Source of the DNA: Crotalaria pallida
Lineage: Eukaryota > Streptophyta > Magnoliopsida > Fabales > Fabaceae
Assembly: GCA_037953625.1 (NCBI GenBank)
Contig: CM075651.1
Coordinates: forward strand, 152,722,001-152,786,000
Length of the DNA: 64,000 nucleotides
Reading direction: 5' to 3'
Shown here in pieces: positions 1-11,839 of this stretch. The notes beneath the pieces are model-generated. The model did no database searches. It saw nothing but the letters and a program-made list of their open reading frames with translations, and was not told the DNA's origin. The stretch's first letter is position 1. Each line of letters begins with the position of its first letter. The translations under genes were made by a program, and so were the position numbers.

Positions 1-280
1 TTTTTTTTTTTAAAAAAAAAAAGAAATTTAGGTTTTTAAAAAAATATACTTTTATAATACAACCAAAATTTGGATTGTAACACAATAATTTATTAATAAA
101 TCAATAATTTGGTGACAAGTCATTCAATTTTGATCACTAGAAGCTGACGTGGCAGTGACAATATGATCTCATTAAATGACATATCACTGGATCATGTCAC
201 TCGATCATTGACTTATTAATGAATTGTTGAATTATTATCCAAATTTTGATTCCATGAAAGTAATGTCCTTAAAAAAAATA
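1..280. other. Intergenic, AT-rich, no gene seen
   Basis: Poly-T/poly-A start followed by AT-rich sequence. I see no coding region, RNA gene or clear transposon end here. Short related phrases about 'gatcatgtcactcgatca' suggest old repeat debris, but nothing can be classified. Confidence 0.4.
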
Positions 281-575
281 CTTCCTCTATTCCATTTTGT
301 TTGGCAATTTTGGCTTTTTTTCTCGTTCAATATCTTTTGTCCTTTTATAATTCTAATGCATAAACATATTTTTCTTTCTAACTTTAATATTTCATTCAAT
401 CGTTTCTCTTACTCGTCATTAATTCTTCATCTCTCTCGTATCTAAATCATTATACATTAATTAATGGATACACTTATTAATAAAAATTAAATACTACTAC
501 AATTTTCAATAAGAATTAAATATGGACATTCTAGACAAAGTACACATGAAACTTACAATAGTCAACCCTTACTAA
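281..575. mobile_element. Stowaway-like MITE, right end lost
   Basis: After a TA at 279-280 the sequence begins cttcctctattccatt, and the following 290 bases match the complete element at 57396-57740 in order (shared blocks such as 'ttaatggayacactta' and 'caataagaattaaata'). The right terminus is not present, so this is a truncated copy. Identity was judged by eye. Confidence 0.6.
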
Positions 576-614
576 TAGATTGATGACATGGTGGCCGGCC
601 AACAAAGTTCAATA

Positions 615-853
615 CTGCCTCCGTCCCTAATTATAAGGCTCTCTTGGGAGATTTCACGTCCATTAAGAAAGTGGAATAATTTAATTAATTGTATTGGAAA
701 TGTGAACTTTTGATATGTATTTTCAAAATTACCCTTATTAATATTATTGGGAATCAAAAAAGTGTTATAAATAAGGGTGTTTGTGAAAAAAAATAATTAA
801 TGCTTATTAAAAATTGTTAAAGGGCGAAGATCTTATAATTAGGGACGGAGGGA
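615..853. mobile_element. Stowaway-type MITE (family I)
   Basis: Terminal inverted repeats ctgcctccgtccct (left) and agggacggaggga (right), flanked by TA on both sides (613-614 and 854-855). About 239 bp, no coding capacity. Same family as 6855-7123 and 53376-53634 by internal blocks such as 'aacttttgatatgta' and 'attattgggaatc'. Confidence 0.85.
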
Positions 854-998
854 TATAATTGTTGTTAAAAGGGTGGTCGGTGTTTCGGTTTAATGGTGGA
901 TAAGACGATAGGGGCATGATAGTCTTGAGGAGTGATTACGTGGTTGGAGACTATATTAATGATCCGAATAAATCACCACTAGTTATTACTTTCTCCGA

Positions 999-1047
<49 letters not shown>

Positions 1048-1546
1048 ATACTTAACCATATTCCCCGAACCAAAAAAAGTGGTTAGTTTTGTGAATTTTA
1101 TGAAAATATATTGTAACATTACAATTTTATCCCCTTCACTTTACTTGGGAAGTTCACATTTATTAATGAATAACAAAAAAACATAGTTAGTCAAAACATT
1201 TAATAAGGGCAAAAAAGAGAAAAAACAATTAATGATGCATAGAAAATATAAAGTGTCATATATATAAGACCAAAAAAATTTTCTAAAACATGCCTATATA
1301 TAGGACCAAAGGACCAAAGGGAGTAGTTATCTTTTAAATTTTTTTAACTAAAAAAATAAATTGTGAATAGTGAAGATAAGTTCTAGATTATGTGATCTAT
1401 AGGACTAATTAATAATTTCACCGATAGTTTTTGCATTCTTTTCTTCATCTTTTAATCAATTAATCTATGTAGTTGGAAAGGGGTAGCATTAAATCTTAAA
1501 ACTGAAATTGCTGCATCTAAGAATTGTGTCCAGCATCTAAGGAGTA
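854..1546. other. Intergenic with (AT)n microsatellite
   Basis: No gene seen. A long (AT)n tract lies at about 1003-1044. The stretch 1060-1325, ending 'ggaccaaagggagtag', resembles a decayed MITE but lacks a convincing matching left end. Confidence 0.4.
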
Positions 1547-1620
1547 CTCCCTCCGGTTTGAATTATGAGCAACAAAAAACATACTTTTATTGGTTTTAAA
1601 AAAAAAAGTAAACATTCATT
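1547..1620. mobile_element. Left part of a Stowaway-type MITE, interrupted
   Basis: Starts ctccctccggtttgaatt after TA (1545-1546) and continues with 'gagcaacaaaaaacat', as in the element at 9220-9503. It is interrupted at about 1621 by another inverted-repeat element. No clear right terminus survives beyond 2265. Confidence 0.55.
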
Positions 1621-2265
1621 CTTGTCCACCAAAGATTGCATTGCTATCAATTTCATTTTTTTTAATATTTGCCATGAATTTGGTTTTTTAAAAATATTTG
1701 TCATCAATTTAGTCTTTCAAATATATTTATCACCAATTTACTCCTTCAAAGATTAATTGTCATCAATTTAGTCCCATAAAAATATTTGTCATCAATATAG
1801 TATCTCAAAGATCAATTGTTCCACCAATTTAGACCCTTAAATATATTTGTCACTAATATAATTCATCAAAAATCAATTGTGTCATCATGTTAGTGTCTTT
1901 GTGTTACACCATTACATATTAGTTTAACGGTACTTATGTGGAAAGTTAAATAAAAAATTATAAAATAAAATTACAAAAATTTAATAAATAAATTGGATAT
2001 ATGTAAGTGCTTTCTTCTTATTTCAAGCGAATATGTGTTGGGTATTTGTTTTTTTAATTATATTTGTTTATTTATTTAAGTTTTTTTTAAAGAAAATTAC
2101 ATTTTTTTTTATAAAAAGTGTCGCATAAGTATTGTTAAATATCTCTATAACGGAGCAATATTGAGACACTAACTTGATGACACAAATAATCTTTGAATAA
2201 CTAAATTGGTGACAAATATTTTTGAGGGACCAAATTGGTGGCTATACAATCTTTGGAGGACCAAG
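1621..2265. mobile_element. Inverted-repeat DNA element with subterminal tandem repeats
   Basis: Left end cttgtccaccaaagattg and right end caatctttggaggaccaag are inverted copies extending over about 34 bp. Inside the left arm, from about 1658 to 1900, there are roughly seven degenerate 30-bp units built on 'gtcatcaatttagtc'; inverted versions occur near 2170-2240. Such subterminal repeats are typical of Mutator-like or foldback MITEs. No clean target duplication could be defined, so the superfamily is uncertain. Confidence 0.6.
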
Positions 2266-2936
2266 TTACATTAATATTTACTCTAAAGAAAATCTCTCAT
2301 TTTGTGATATTTTTTGGTTAAATCTTTTAATAAAATAATAGGTTTTTTGTTACATAATACAGTAATAGTTAAGAAAATTAAGAAATATTATTAGATTAAA
2401 AGAAATTAATTAAATTAATATTTCTTCATTAATATTTTTTATTTTACTTTAAAAAATATGCATGGGTCAACAAAATCTGCATACACTAAAAAAATATATG
2501 TGTCTCAAAGTGGTTATAATTGGTCGGTTAATAGGTGATAAATATCATTTTTTTATGATATAAACTAATTTACAAATTAATTTGTAAGCCTATATTATTA
2601 TTATTTATATATATATATATATATATATAAATAAGAGATAGTAAATAATTACGTCTAAACTTCACTTTTAAAAAAAAAAAAAAAAGTCTAAACTTACTTA
2701 TCGTTCAATTTATTCTTGTTTGTTTCTTTTCTTTGTATTTTACTTTCTCATGGACCATGAGGCCTTGAAGAGTTTAAATTTAATTCAGTGGGGCTTGGAA
2801 AAGGAATTTCATATGTTTTTTACTGTCTGTCATTGTATCATGAGACTGTGCGTTATCTTTATATGGCTTCAGAGGGCTGTTGGTTAGTTGTAATCAATTT
2901 TAATATGTAGGTGGTTTTTACTTTTTAGGGTGCATG
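2266..2936. other. Intergenic, AT-rich
   Basis: No gene recognised. Contains an (AT)n run near 2606-2628, a poly-A at about 2670-2685 and a slightly less AT-rich stretch at 2750-2880 that has no open frame of note. Confidence 0.35.
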
Positions 2937-3330
2937 TGTTTTTATTGTTGGGTGATTTTTTTATGTTTCTTTTATAGTTTTGTTTCAATGCTCCTCTTTT
3001 CACAATATCATCATTTATTAATTAAAAATCTTGATAATTAAGATCAAAAGTTTAAAAAATATAGATTGTTACATACCTTAAAGTAATTAGAAGATGACGA
3101 TATCTACCATATCATTTTTTACAAAATTATTGAGGTGAAAGATGTTGTCACATTCGTGGAGCAAATATCACAAGTGAGTTTGGATATGACGATAACTATA
3201 GTGGAGTAGAATGGATGATATTAAACTATTTGTAATAAGGTAAAAGTTAATCAAATTTGAGATTAAAAACAAAATTAAAAAAGAATATTCATTAACAAAA
3301 ATTAAAAAGGTGCATGAATATCATTGAAAA
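2937..3330 (+). repeat. Dispersed repeat copy A1 (inverted partner at 4890-5293)
   Basis: This stretch matches the reverse complement of 4890-5293 over most of its length: shared blocks include 'ttttgtttcaatg', 'ttaaaaatcttgat', 'aaatttgagattaaaaa' and 'gcatgaatatca'. Divergence is substantial. No terminal inverted repeat is obvious within a copy, so the element class is unknown. Confidence 0.6.
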
Positions 3331-3864
3331 ATGGGAGGATCAAAGAATTTTCCTTTGTTGTATCACAATGACTTGTAATTCTGGCATTTCTAATACTTCC
3401 TTGTTCTCTTTGAAATGATTTTTTTTATAGAAAAAAAAGGGGTGAATTTAACACAATTCAACTCACTTTTGAATCGATTAAGTTGTAACTTTATATTTGA
3501 ATTATCTATCCTAAATCACTAGTTTAATGAGTGGTTTGGGTTCAAAAATTCTACAGAATCCGTCTAATCCACCCAACGAACGTAACCTTGCATATAATAA
3601 TGCACTTGGAATTAAAAAAAAGTAGATATAATCATATAACTATGAAAAATTGATCGATTACTAATTAATATAAAGGAATTTTTTGTTTTTCTGTTGTTGA
3701 ATTGCTATATAAGAAACATGGGGCTGAAATAATCCGACTAGGAACATTTTCCTTGTCACGCAACTAGCACAATAATTAATTAGTTCCCCGCAGATCCTTC
3801 TTAAAGTTCTTTTGTTGGTTATTTTCAATGGAGGCTGAACAATTGTGCGAAATATGCAGTACCA
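3331..3864. other. Intergenic, nothing recognised
   Basis: AT-rich sequence with scattered short frames. No gene, RNA or repeat terminus is supported. Confidence 0.35.
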
Positions 3865-3873
3865 ATAATTTTA

Positions 3874-4421
3874 GGTTTATTTAAGTTTTTAGTCCTTTAA
3901 CTTAGGTGTTCTTTTGGTATTGGTCCTTAAACTTTTTTTTTTATCGCTTTGAATCCCTAAACTTTGCTCAAATTTTGGAAATGATCTTTTCATCACTTAA
4001 TTGGTGATATGATCGAGGATATGTCATGTCACATTCGTCACATCGATAGGTAACATGTCAGACGATGACGTGTGATTTTTTAAATTTAAAAAAAATTCAA
4101 ATATATTAAAAATAATAAAAATTGTATTTTTAATAGAAAATCGAATCTTTTAATAAATTTTAAAAGAAATTATTTTTTTGATAAAAAATATTATTTTTTA
4201 ATAAAAAAATCATGTAGTGTCCCGTGGATATACATAACATGTCAATTGTCGATATTGTGAAAGTGATGTGACTTGTCATCGGCTATATCATCACTTAAGT
4301 GACGAAAGAATCATTTCAAAAAATTAAACAAAGTTCAGGGACTTAAAACATCGAAAAAAAAAGTTTAAAGACCAATTTCAAAAGAGCACTTAAATTTAGG
4401 GACTAAAATGTTAAATAAACC
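3874..4421 (+). mobile_element. Mutator-like MITE, copy B1
   Basis: Long terminal inverted repeats: ggtttatttaag.. at the left and ..gttaaataaacc at the right, with complementarity running at least 100 bp inward ('ggtgttcttttgg' against 'caaaagagcactt'). Flanked by a perfect 9-bp duplication ATAATTTTA (3865-3873 and 4422-4430), the size expected for the Mutator superfamily. 548 bp, non-coding. A second copy, inverted relative to this one, is at 5553-6067. Confidence 0.85.
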
Positions 4422-4430
4422 ATAATTTTA

Positions 4431-4889
4431 TACTAAGGTAATGGTATAGAAAAAGGGGGCAAGAGGGAGTGAAAAAAAAAGAAAAAATGTACCAACAAAT
4501 GCACAGGTAGTAACTAAAGTGAGAGCATAAAGTGTCTTATAAAATAATGTGCATGTGAGAAAGGGGCAGACCATGGTTTTCATGTCATCCTGTATCCACA
4601 AGCAGATTTGGACAAATAGAAAGATAAAGATCGACGTGTGGGGCTGAAAAACATTGATAGGTTAAGGGAATTGTTGAAGCAGATATGTTTGTTTAAGAAG
4701 AAAAAAGTGCTATGAGGAAGTGAAGTTGGCAGCGAATGCGTTTGTTTAAATTCCTTAGAGAAAGGAGATAAGGGGATAAAGATGATCGGTAGTAATTGGC
4801 AATTTGGTGGGCCACGTTTTTGTTGAGCTTATAGCTTAAGTGGGAAATTTAAGATACACATTTCTAACATGAAAAATTATTTGAAGCTC
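4431..4889. other. Intergenic, nothing recognised
   Basis: Moderately purine-rich stretch (4440-4800) without a supported gene or repeat terminus. Confidence 0.35.
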
Positions 4890-5293
4890 ATCTTTTGATA
4901 TTCATGTATATTTTTCAATTTTTGTTCATAATTTTTTTTTCATTTTATTTTTAATCTCAAATTTTATTTATTTTCATCGTGTTACAAATAGCTCGATATT
5001 TCGACATCATTCACCCTATTCTATAATGATTATAGTTATATTTAGATTTACTTATGACAATTGACCTAGTTGTTTCACCAACGTGACAACGTACTTAACC
5101 TTAATAATCTTTCAAGAAATGATGGCAGATGTCATCATTTTCTGCATATCTAAAATCAATATTACAATTTATCATTATTTCAAATTTTAATCTCAATGAT
5201 CAAGATTTTTAATTACTAAATAAATAATTTTATGAAAAGTAAACATTGAAACAAAATTAAAAAGGGAACATAAAAAAAAATTTAAAAAAAACA
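4890..5293 (-). repeat. Dispersed repeat copy A2
   Basis: Reverse-complement counterpart of 2937-3330; see that entry. Read on the minus strand it begins near 'gtttttttttaaatttttt' and ends near 'catgaatatcaaaag'. Confidence 0.6.
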
Positions 5294-5552
5294 CATTATA
5301 CCTTATGTTTAGAGCATACCGTAGGAGTATAATGAAATCATAGATGGGTTTAAAAAAAATAGCAAAATGAGGCTAATCATATTTAAATAGTCAAAATGGT
5401 TCAAATATAAAACAAAATACACTCAAATGTCTAAGTAACTGTGTGGAATGTTATCTACTATATAAATTATAAATTATAAATATATATAACAAATTATAGT
5501 AAGATTTATAAATTTAATTTAGTGTCTTTTTTTCTATGACATGAAAAGATTA

Positions 5553-6067
5553 GGCTTATTTAACATTTTAGTCCCTGAACTTAGGTGTTCTTTTGGAATT
5601 GGTTCTTAAACTTTTTTCGATGATTTGGGTCTCTAAACTTTATTTAATTTTTGAAAATGGTCCTTTCGTTACGTAAGTGATGATATAGCTGACGACATGT
5701 CACGTCACTTTCACAATATCGACGAGTGACGTGTTATGTAGAGCCACGGGAGACTACATGATTTTTTTTATTAAAAAAATATTTTCTTTTAAAATTTATT
5801 AAAAGATTCGTTTTTCTTAAAAAAAATGCAATTTTTAATTATTTTTAATAAATTTGATTTTTTTTATTTTAAAAAATTCATGTGGTATCATCTGACACGT
5901 TACTTATCGACATAACATATCCTCGATCATATCACCACTTAAGTGATAAAAGGATCATTTGCAAAATTTGAGCAAAGTTTAGGGATTCAAAAGCATCAAA
6001 AAAGAAGATGAAAGACTAATTCTGCTAAAAAGCACTTAAGTTCATGGACTAAAAACTTAAATAAGGG
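5553..6067 (-). mobile_element. Mutator-like MITE, copy B2 (inverted)
   Basis: Terminal inverted repeats ggcttatttaac.. and ..cttaaataaggg, perfect 9-bp target duplication AAAAGATTA (5544-5552 and 6068-6076). Its left half matches the reverse complement of the right half of the copy at 3874-4421 (both carry 'gatatagc' next to a 'gtcacttt' block), so the two copies are in opposite orientation. Confidence 0.85.
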
Positions 6068-6076
6068 AAAAGATTA

Positions 6077-6442
6077 TGATCCTTGGCTGTTGGCTGTGCA
6101 TCTTTTTTAACTAGTACGATGGATCCATGGGTGTGAGATGGGTGCACAGTATGGCACGAAAAAGTGCACAACGGAATGAGTAATAGAATGGGGCGGTGCG
6201 GTTTGGTCTCCCAAAATGAATAGGACGGTCGACCCAATCACGCATGAATCCCATTGGTGGATGTTGGGCCCCATATATTTGTCTGTGCCTCTCCAAATGT
6301 TTGATGAAGGAGTTGTAGTACTCGCTATTCTCTCAGCCTTCATGCTTTTCATAATGATTCAAATAAATCCATGTTCCAATGAGTGCATCTTCACAATTAA
6401 GATTAATTTGCTGCTTTAAGACTTTGAATAAGATTTATGTTA
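6077..6442. other. Intergenic, locally GC-richer
   Basis: 6110-6310 is less AT-rich than its surroundings and open in several frames for 60-80 codons, but no frame resembles a protein I recognise and no splice context is evident. Confidence 0.3.
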
Positions 6443-6735
6443 TTCTCTCCATCCTTAGGTCACCATTTTGGTAGAATTGACGTCCTTTTTTATAAGTCGT
6501 TTTAGAATATCTAGGTAGTATTAAAGAGTTTATTCAAAATATATCTCTCATAATTGCATAGGGGGTGATAGAGTAATAATTACAATAGAGAGAAAAATGA
6601 ATAGAGTTGTAAAGTTTTTAATAGGAGTAACCTTGGAATGATAACATATTTTTTGATAAATTTGAGAGTAATAATTACTTTTTTTTAATTTGCATAACTT
6701 AAATAAAAATGACTCATATTAAGGGACAGAGGAAA
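6443..6735. mobile_element. Degenerate Stowaway-like MITE
   Basis: Left end ttctctccatcctta after TA (6441-6442), right end agggacagaggaaa before TA (6736-6737). The ends are imperfect inverted repeats. The internal pattern 'gaattgacgtcc' is shared with other Stowaways in the window. Confidence 0.55.
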
Positions 6736-6854
6736 TAGTTCGTTGGTTTATGCAAACGTGCTAACTATTCGATCAGGTTAATGTTGTTTCAACAGGTAAA
6801 TTAAGCAATGTTGGAATAAAAGTTTTAAATTTTTGTTTAATTAATAATCATTTA

Positions 6855-7123
6855 TTCCCTCCGTCCCTAAATGTAAAGCATTTTTGAGGGATTTTACGTC
6901 CATTAAGAAAGTTGAATAATTTAGTTAATTGTATTGGAAATGCGAACTTTTGATATGTAATTTCAAAATTACCCCTATTAATATTATTGGGAATCTAAAA
7001 AGTGTTAAATAAATAGGGGTATTTGTGGAAAAAAGTAATTAATGATAATTGAAAATTGGTATGAGGCTTTATAAATAAGGATAAAATAAAAGTATCACGA
7101 GGACTTTATATTTAGGGACGGAG
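6855..7123. mobile_element. Stowaway-type MITE (family I)
   Basis: Termini ttccctccgtcccta / tagggacggag with TA on each side (6853-6854, 7124-7125). Closely matches 615-853 over its whole length. Confidence 0.85.
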
Positions 7124-7125
7124 TA

Positions 7126-8653
7126 AGTATTAGTTAGTGATATGTAGTAAACTTGTTATGTTTGTATCATTTTAATATGGTTTTGCTAACGAGTCCCTTG
7201 AGCAATCCATAAAAATTAAAAAGCAATATTACATTGGAAATATACATATAACACTTGAATACACTATTTCCCAATAACATTTTACTTCTTTTGGTTTTGG
7301 TATCTTAAAGAGTGTCCTAGGGCACTCTTTAGCATTTTCCTTTTAATATTCCATAATGGATAAAATGTTTGTGCATCAAGGGTAGATGTTTTTATATCAT
7401 GAGTGCATTGATCTTCCCTCATTTACTGTATGTTAAACATTACTGTATGAGTTTTAATTATATCACAAGTCCCTGAATAAAATACAAATTAAAGAAAATA
7501 TACTGGTATGGTATACATATTTCTTTTATGATTATTGTTAGTTTGTCACACATAGTAGAATAGCATGAATGACTAGAGTAACTAGAGTGACTTCAGCAAC
7601 ACATTAGCTTGACGCAACAATGCTTAAATCCTGTAATATCGAATAGAACTATCTTGGTATCTTCCCTTTTTCTATCTAATGAGTCTTGACAGAAGAATTA
7701 CAATTAACTTTATTTTGATACGTGGCTTATAAACAACTGGAATTCCACGTTCTTAATGTTAATGGGAAGATAAGAGAGGTTTATGGATCATGGGATCATA
7801 CTTTATGAGGTGATGATGTGGAGTTGCTTATTTGCATTTGCATAAAAGTGCCATTGCTGTGGAATCCCTTGGTCCACATCGCCTACCAAATGGTCCATGA
7901 TTACTGTAGTTTCAGTTTTTGTGGCTGAGAGGCTGCTTTACAACTCAACAAATACTAAAACAAAAGGTGTCAACAGTTTAGAGGGCAATACTTGTGTGAA
8001 ATCCATAATACGGAGGAGGAAAAAAACAATGGAATCACATTATTTTTTAGCAGAACTTTCTTAAATAATTTTTATTACTTAGAATAATATTGTATTATGC
8101 TGTATCTATATACATTTAATACATTTATTTATTTCCATGACCTTATCTGATAGAGTATATGATTATCATAGTGATTACAATGATGAGCATTCAAAAGCTT
8201 TTAGGTGATGAGTACTACTATATATTTGGTTCTTTCAAGAAAGTGACACCCATCTATTTTCATAATACCTTATCTTCTGCACCCACACCATGGTTTCTGC
8301 ATTGTTCTGAAATGTGTCAATGTGTGCCATTTTGAGGCATGAATGGGGAGCGTTAGAATATGAGGGCCAGACATTTTTTTGGTGTGAACCCATAAATCAT
8401 GACCCATCCATCCTTAACCTTGTCCATTTTAATTTCAAAAATTAATAATAATAATAATATGGTGTAGCGTTATGAAACTTAACCTCTTAGGTCCTGGCAT
8501 TTCTATTTCGCAATCAGGTATACTTGCTACCTCAGCTTGTTTTCAATAAATTTCAAACATCAAAATTTTGAATGAGTTGGCATACGGCCAAGGTTCTTTC
8601 AAGAAGACTATTAAAGATTTTATTAATTTAAATACGTACCTTTTTAGTTGTAT
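7126..8653. other. Intergenic, no gene seen
   Basis: About 1.5 kb without a supported gene. 7280-7330 contains a small inverted repeat ('agagtgtcctagggcactctt'-like, with CCTAGG at the centre). 7740-8420 is less AT-rich and could belong to an unrecognised non-coding transcript; I cannot support more. Confidence 0.3.
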
Positions 8654-8662
8654 TTTATTTTA

Positions 8663-8801
8663 GGGTATTTCTATCATGCAATCCAAAATTTTAATTACTT
8701 CAAATAATGGCATGGCATAGGTGGCAACTTCTTATTGGTTTAAGAAAAAGAAAAGGTTGCATAACAACCATCCAATTTTGGATTGCATGATAGTAACTCC
8801 C
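8663..8801. mobile_element. Short Mutator-like MITE (139 bp)
   Basis: Terminal inverted repeats of about 28 bp containing ctatcatgcaatccaaaatt (left) and aattttggattgcatgatag (right). Perfect 9-bp target duplication TTTATTTTA at 8654-8662 and 8802-8810. No coding capacity. Confidence 0.85.
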
Positions 8802-8810
8802 TTTATTTTA

Positions 8811-9161
8811 TATGTGCTTAATAACAAATCAAGTCCTATTCACAAGTAATGATATTTACTTTATGCAACAAGTCAAGCACTAAAGCAAACCCCTAATAGT
8901 ATTTATTTTATATAGAGGGACTTTTTTTTATATATAGACAACGTTTTTGATAAAGAGGGAAGAATTGTGCAACTGCAAAAGATCATATTTATATGTATTT
9001 ATATTTTATATTTTATAGCTCTACCAACTGAAATACATATTTAGGCTTATATGTATTATGAACTTAATACAAGTGAGATTTTGTAGATAATTTTGTAGTA
9101 AATAGGGACTCTTATGTCTATGATAATGTTCATTGGTGTAATGATTTGTGATATTGAATTA
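8811..9161. other. Intergenic, AT-rich
   Basis: No gene or repeat terminus recognised. Confidence 0.35.
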
Positions 9162-9219
9162 TTTTCTCTGTCTCATTATCTTGGTAAAAGTCAAACAAGT
9201 CAATGAAAACAAGAGAGTA

Positions 9220-9503
9220 CCCCCCCGGCTCGAATTATAAGCAAATCCAACAACTTCTACGCTTATTAAGGAGGTTAGTTAATTGTATTTAATTTTCTCA
9301 AATTTATAAAAAAAAATAGAGGTATTTTAGGGAAGTGGTATTGGGAATGAAACAAAAATTAATTAATATTACAATTTTCTAGAGATGTTTTAGGAAAGTG
9401 ACATTGAGAATGAAACAAAATTTAATAAAGTTAGTTAATTTTGCTTATATTTTAAACCAAGAGAAATATGTTTTTTATTGCTTATAATTCGAGCCGGAGG
9501 GAG
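9220..9503. mobile_element. Stowaway-type MITE (family III) nested in family II
   Basis: Termini cccccccggctcgaattat / ataattcgagccggaggga, TA at 9218-9219 and 9504-9505, 284 bp. It interrupts the family II host at 'gaaaacaagaga'. Confidence 0.85.
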
Positions 9504-9587
9504 TATCTATTTAATATAATGCATGAATCATTCATTAATTACAAATTGATATTACACAAATTTTCATATCATTACAATTAATACATA

Positions 9588-9813
9588 CTCCCTCCGTCCC
9601 ATTATCTTGGTAAAAGTCAAACAAGTCAATGAAAATAAGAGAATATCTATTTAGATAGTATAATGCATGATCCATTCATTAATTACAAATTGATATTAGA
9701 AAAAATTTTATATCATACAATATACAATCTTTAAGATTTTTCATTGATTTTTTTACTTTAATATGTGATAAATTTTTTTGCCTTTTTTTACCAAGATAAT
9801 AGGACGGAGGGAG
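9588..9813. mobile_element. Stowaway-type MITE (family II), intact, nested
   Basis: Termini ctccctccgtcccattatc / gataataggacggagggag, TA at 9586-9587 and 9814-9815, 226 bp. Same family as its own host element. Confidence 0.85.
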
Positions 9814-9978
9814 TAATACAATATTGCCTCCAAAAAAATTTTTAAATGTGTTTTCCTTACTTATTTATCAAACATTGATACAATATACAATCTTTAAGAT
9901 TTTTCATTTATTTTTTTACTTTAATATGGGACAAAAAATTTTGCATTTTTTTACAAAGATAATGGGACGGAGGGAGTA

Positions 9979-11809
9979 GTAATTTTAAACTACTACCTCT
10001 TTAGATAGTTTCCATTTGAGTCCTTTTTTCTTTTTATAATATTTGAGTCATTTTTTAATTAGATTAAACACGATTAAACACCTCTTATGCTCTTTTAATA
10101 CAATTCTTCAGCTAATATATAAAATCCTAACAGCTGCCTCAAGTTCATAGGATGTAGAAAAACGTAGTCGAAAATGACATTGGATAATGTCATCTATAAC
10201 GTCACCTGAATAGGTTTCCCTCTTCCTACTTTCTCCATGATTAATGTAGAAGCACGTAAGCTTTTTGGAGGACAAAGTGAAAGCCGATGCAAGATTTCAA
10301 CATAAGCTTAAATGAATAAGCGTAAAGCCGTAAACTACTAATAGTTGGTGTAATTTTTGAAAACTAGCACTACTACCTAATGAGTGGAAGGTAAGACCGA
10401 TGAAAAGGGAAAATGAGATCATCTTTATTCAACAACTATATATTAGTAAATTAAAACAAGTTGCTTCCCTTTTCTCCTTATTATGTTTTGCTCCTAACAA
10501 GGCAAATGTATCCGGGGTAAAAGAGAAAATGATAGTATCAGCGGTAACTCTTGAATCTCTTTGATCACCTTAATTTTAAGACATTGGTAAAATGATCTTA
10601 TCCAAAAAAAAAAAAAAAAAAGACATTGGTAAAATGAGCCACTTAGAAGTCCCAAGCTTATGAAAATGTTAGGAACAATGACTATTTCACATTGAGCGCC
10701 GCATAGTAGGAAGTCTCAGTTTCTTTACTTCTTTTCCCCGTGAGTGGAGTGAGTTTCCTTTTTGTTGGCTTGGTTAGGGTGAGTTGGATAACCCTACTAT
10801 TTTGGACAAAAATTGCACTTCCATTAGGCAAAAATTATTAGTGGGGATTTACACAAAATACTTAAAATACCTTTTTTTTTTATTACTTTACACAATGTAT
10901 GGATCATGAACATAAATCACGATCCAAACTAATAATTGATGGTGACTTATATTCACAATCCAAATGAATTGAAGCATGTGGTTTGGGCAATACTGCATGT
11001 GGTTTGGATCATGACTTTCACGACCTTGCTGGATGCAAAAAAAAATTGGTTTTGATCCTACCTTATGATCCAAATGTTTGAACAAATAGTGAGCTTAGGT
11101 TGTGTTCATATAATTTTTTTAAAAAAATTGTAAGTCAATATCTTTAGCAACCTATGAACAAAAAGTCATATGCAATATAAAAGATTTAAATATTCATTCA
11201 ACACATAAAAATGTCATTAGTGAGGTGAAGTTCACATTCAATTCATTAAAGATGATAGGTTTTGAAAGAAGTGAAGTTTAAAAAATAAAGAGAGAAAAAA
11301 ATAAATAAAATATGTTTGTCCGAGACCGAGAGTGAGGTGGCAAAGTCCTCAACCAAATATTGTTGACACTTTCATTTGGGTCGGTCTATGCTCCGAGTTA
11401 TAGTTAAGCTCAACGGGCCTAATAGGGTTAATGTTTGCAGCTAAGAATAGGGATACGATGTTTTTTTTCTTTTTACGAATGATCTGAATACGATGTTGAA
11501 ACTTCAAGTACAAGGTAGAATTGCTCTAATCACTGATCAGTTATTTTTTTTTATTAACAATCACTAATTAGTTTGAAAAGTAAGAACTAGCTTTCGGAGT
11601 CTCGCTCTTGTGAGAGAAATAAGGTCTCAATGTGCCCGAAATGAACCCTGTATTACAAACGAATTTAACTGCCAATTCAAGATACTCATGGAAAATAGCA
11701 TACTTAAACACTTGAGTTAAAATTCTACACATCCAAAATGAAAGAATTGGAACTTATAATAATAAAGAGCAGTAAGAACTAAGCACAATACCAACCAAAC
11801 TGCATTGTT
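9979..11809. other. Intergenic, no gene seen
   Basis: About 1.8 kb downstream of the 12-19 kb gene. Contains a poly-A of about 20 (10602-10621) that separates two copies of 'agacattggtaaaatga', so a small A-rich insertion with target duplication is possible. 10880-11090 holds repeated 'ggatcatga'/'gatccaaa' phrases. No coding region is supported. Confidence 0.35.
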
Positions 11810-11839
11810 GATCTAACAAATAAATATTTCATAGTCAAA

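Larger units (their letters stand above)
9162..9976. mobile_element. Outer Stowaway-type MITE (family II) carrying two nested MITEs
   Basis: Left end ttttctctgtctcattat after TA (9160-9161), right end ataatgggacggagggag before TA (9977-9978). Host sequence occupies 9162-9217, about 9506-9585 and 9816-9976, and matches the intact sister element at 9588-9813 in order ('caaacaagtcaatgaaaa' .. 'caatctttaagattttt'). The two insertions at 9220 and 9588 each duplicate TA. The right arm also holds about 80 bp absent from the sister. Confidence 0.75.

Noticed and set aside
6049..6419. Overlapping 60-80 codon frames
   Set aside because: Open in several frames on both strands because of composition; no family resemblance and no splice context.
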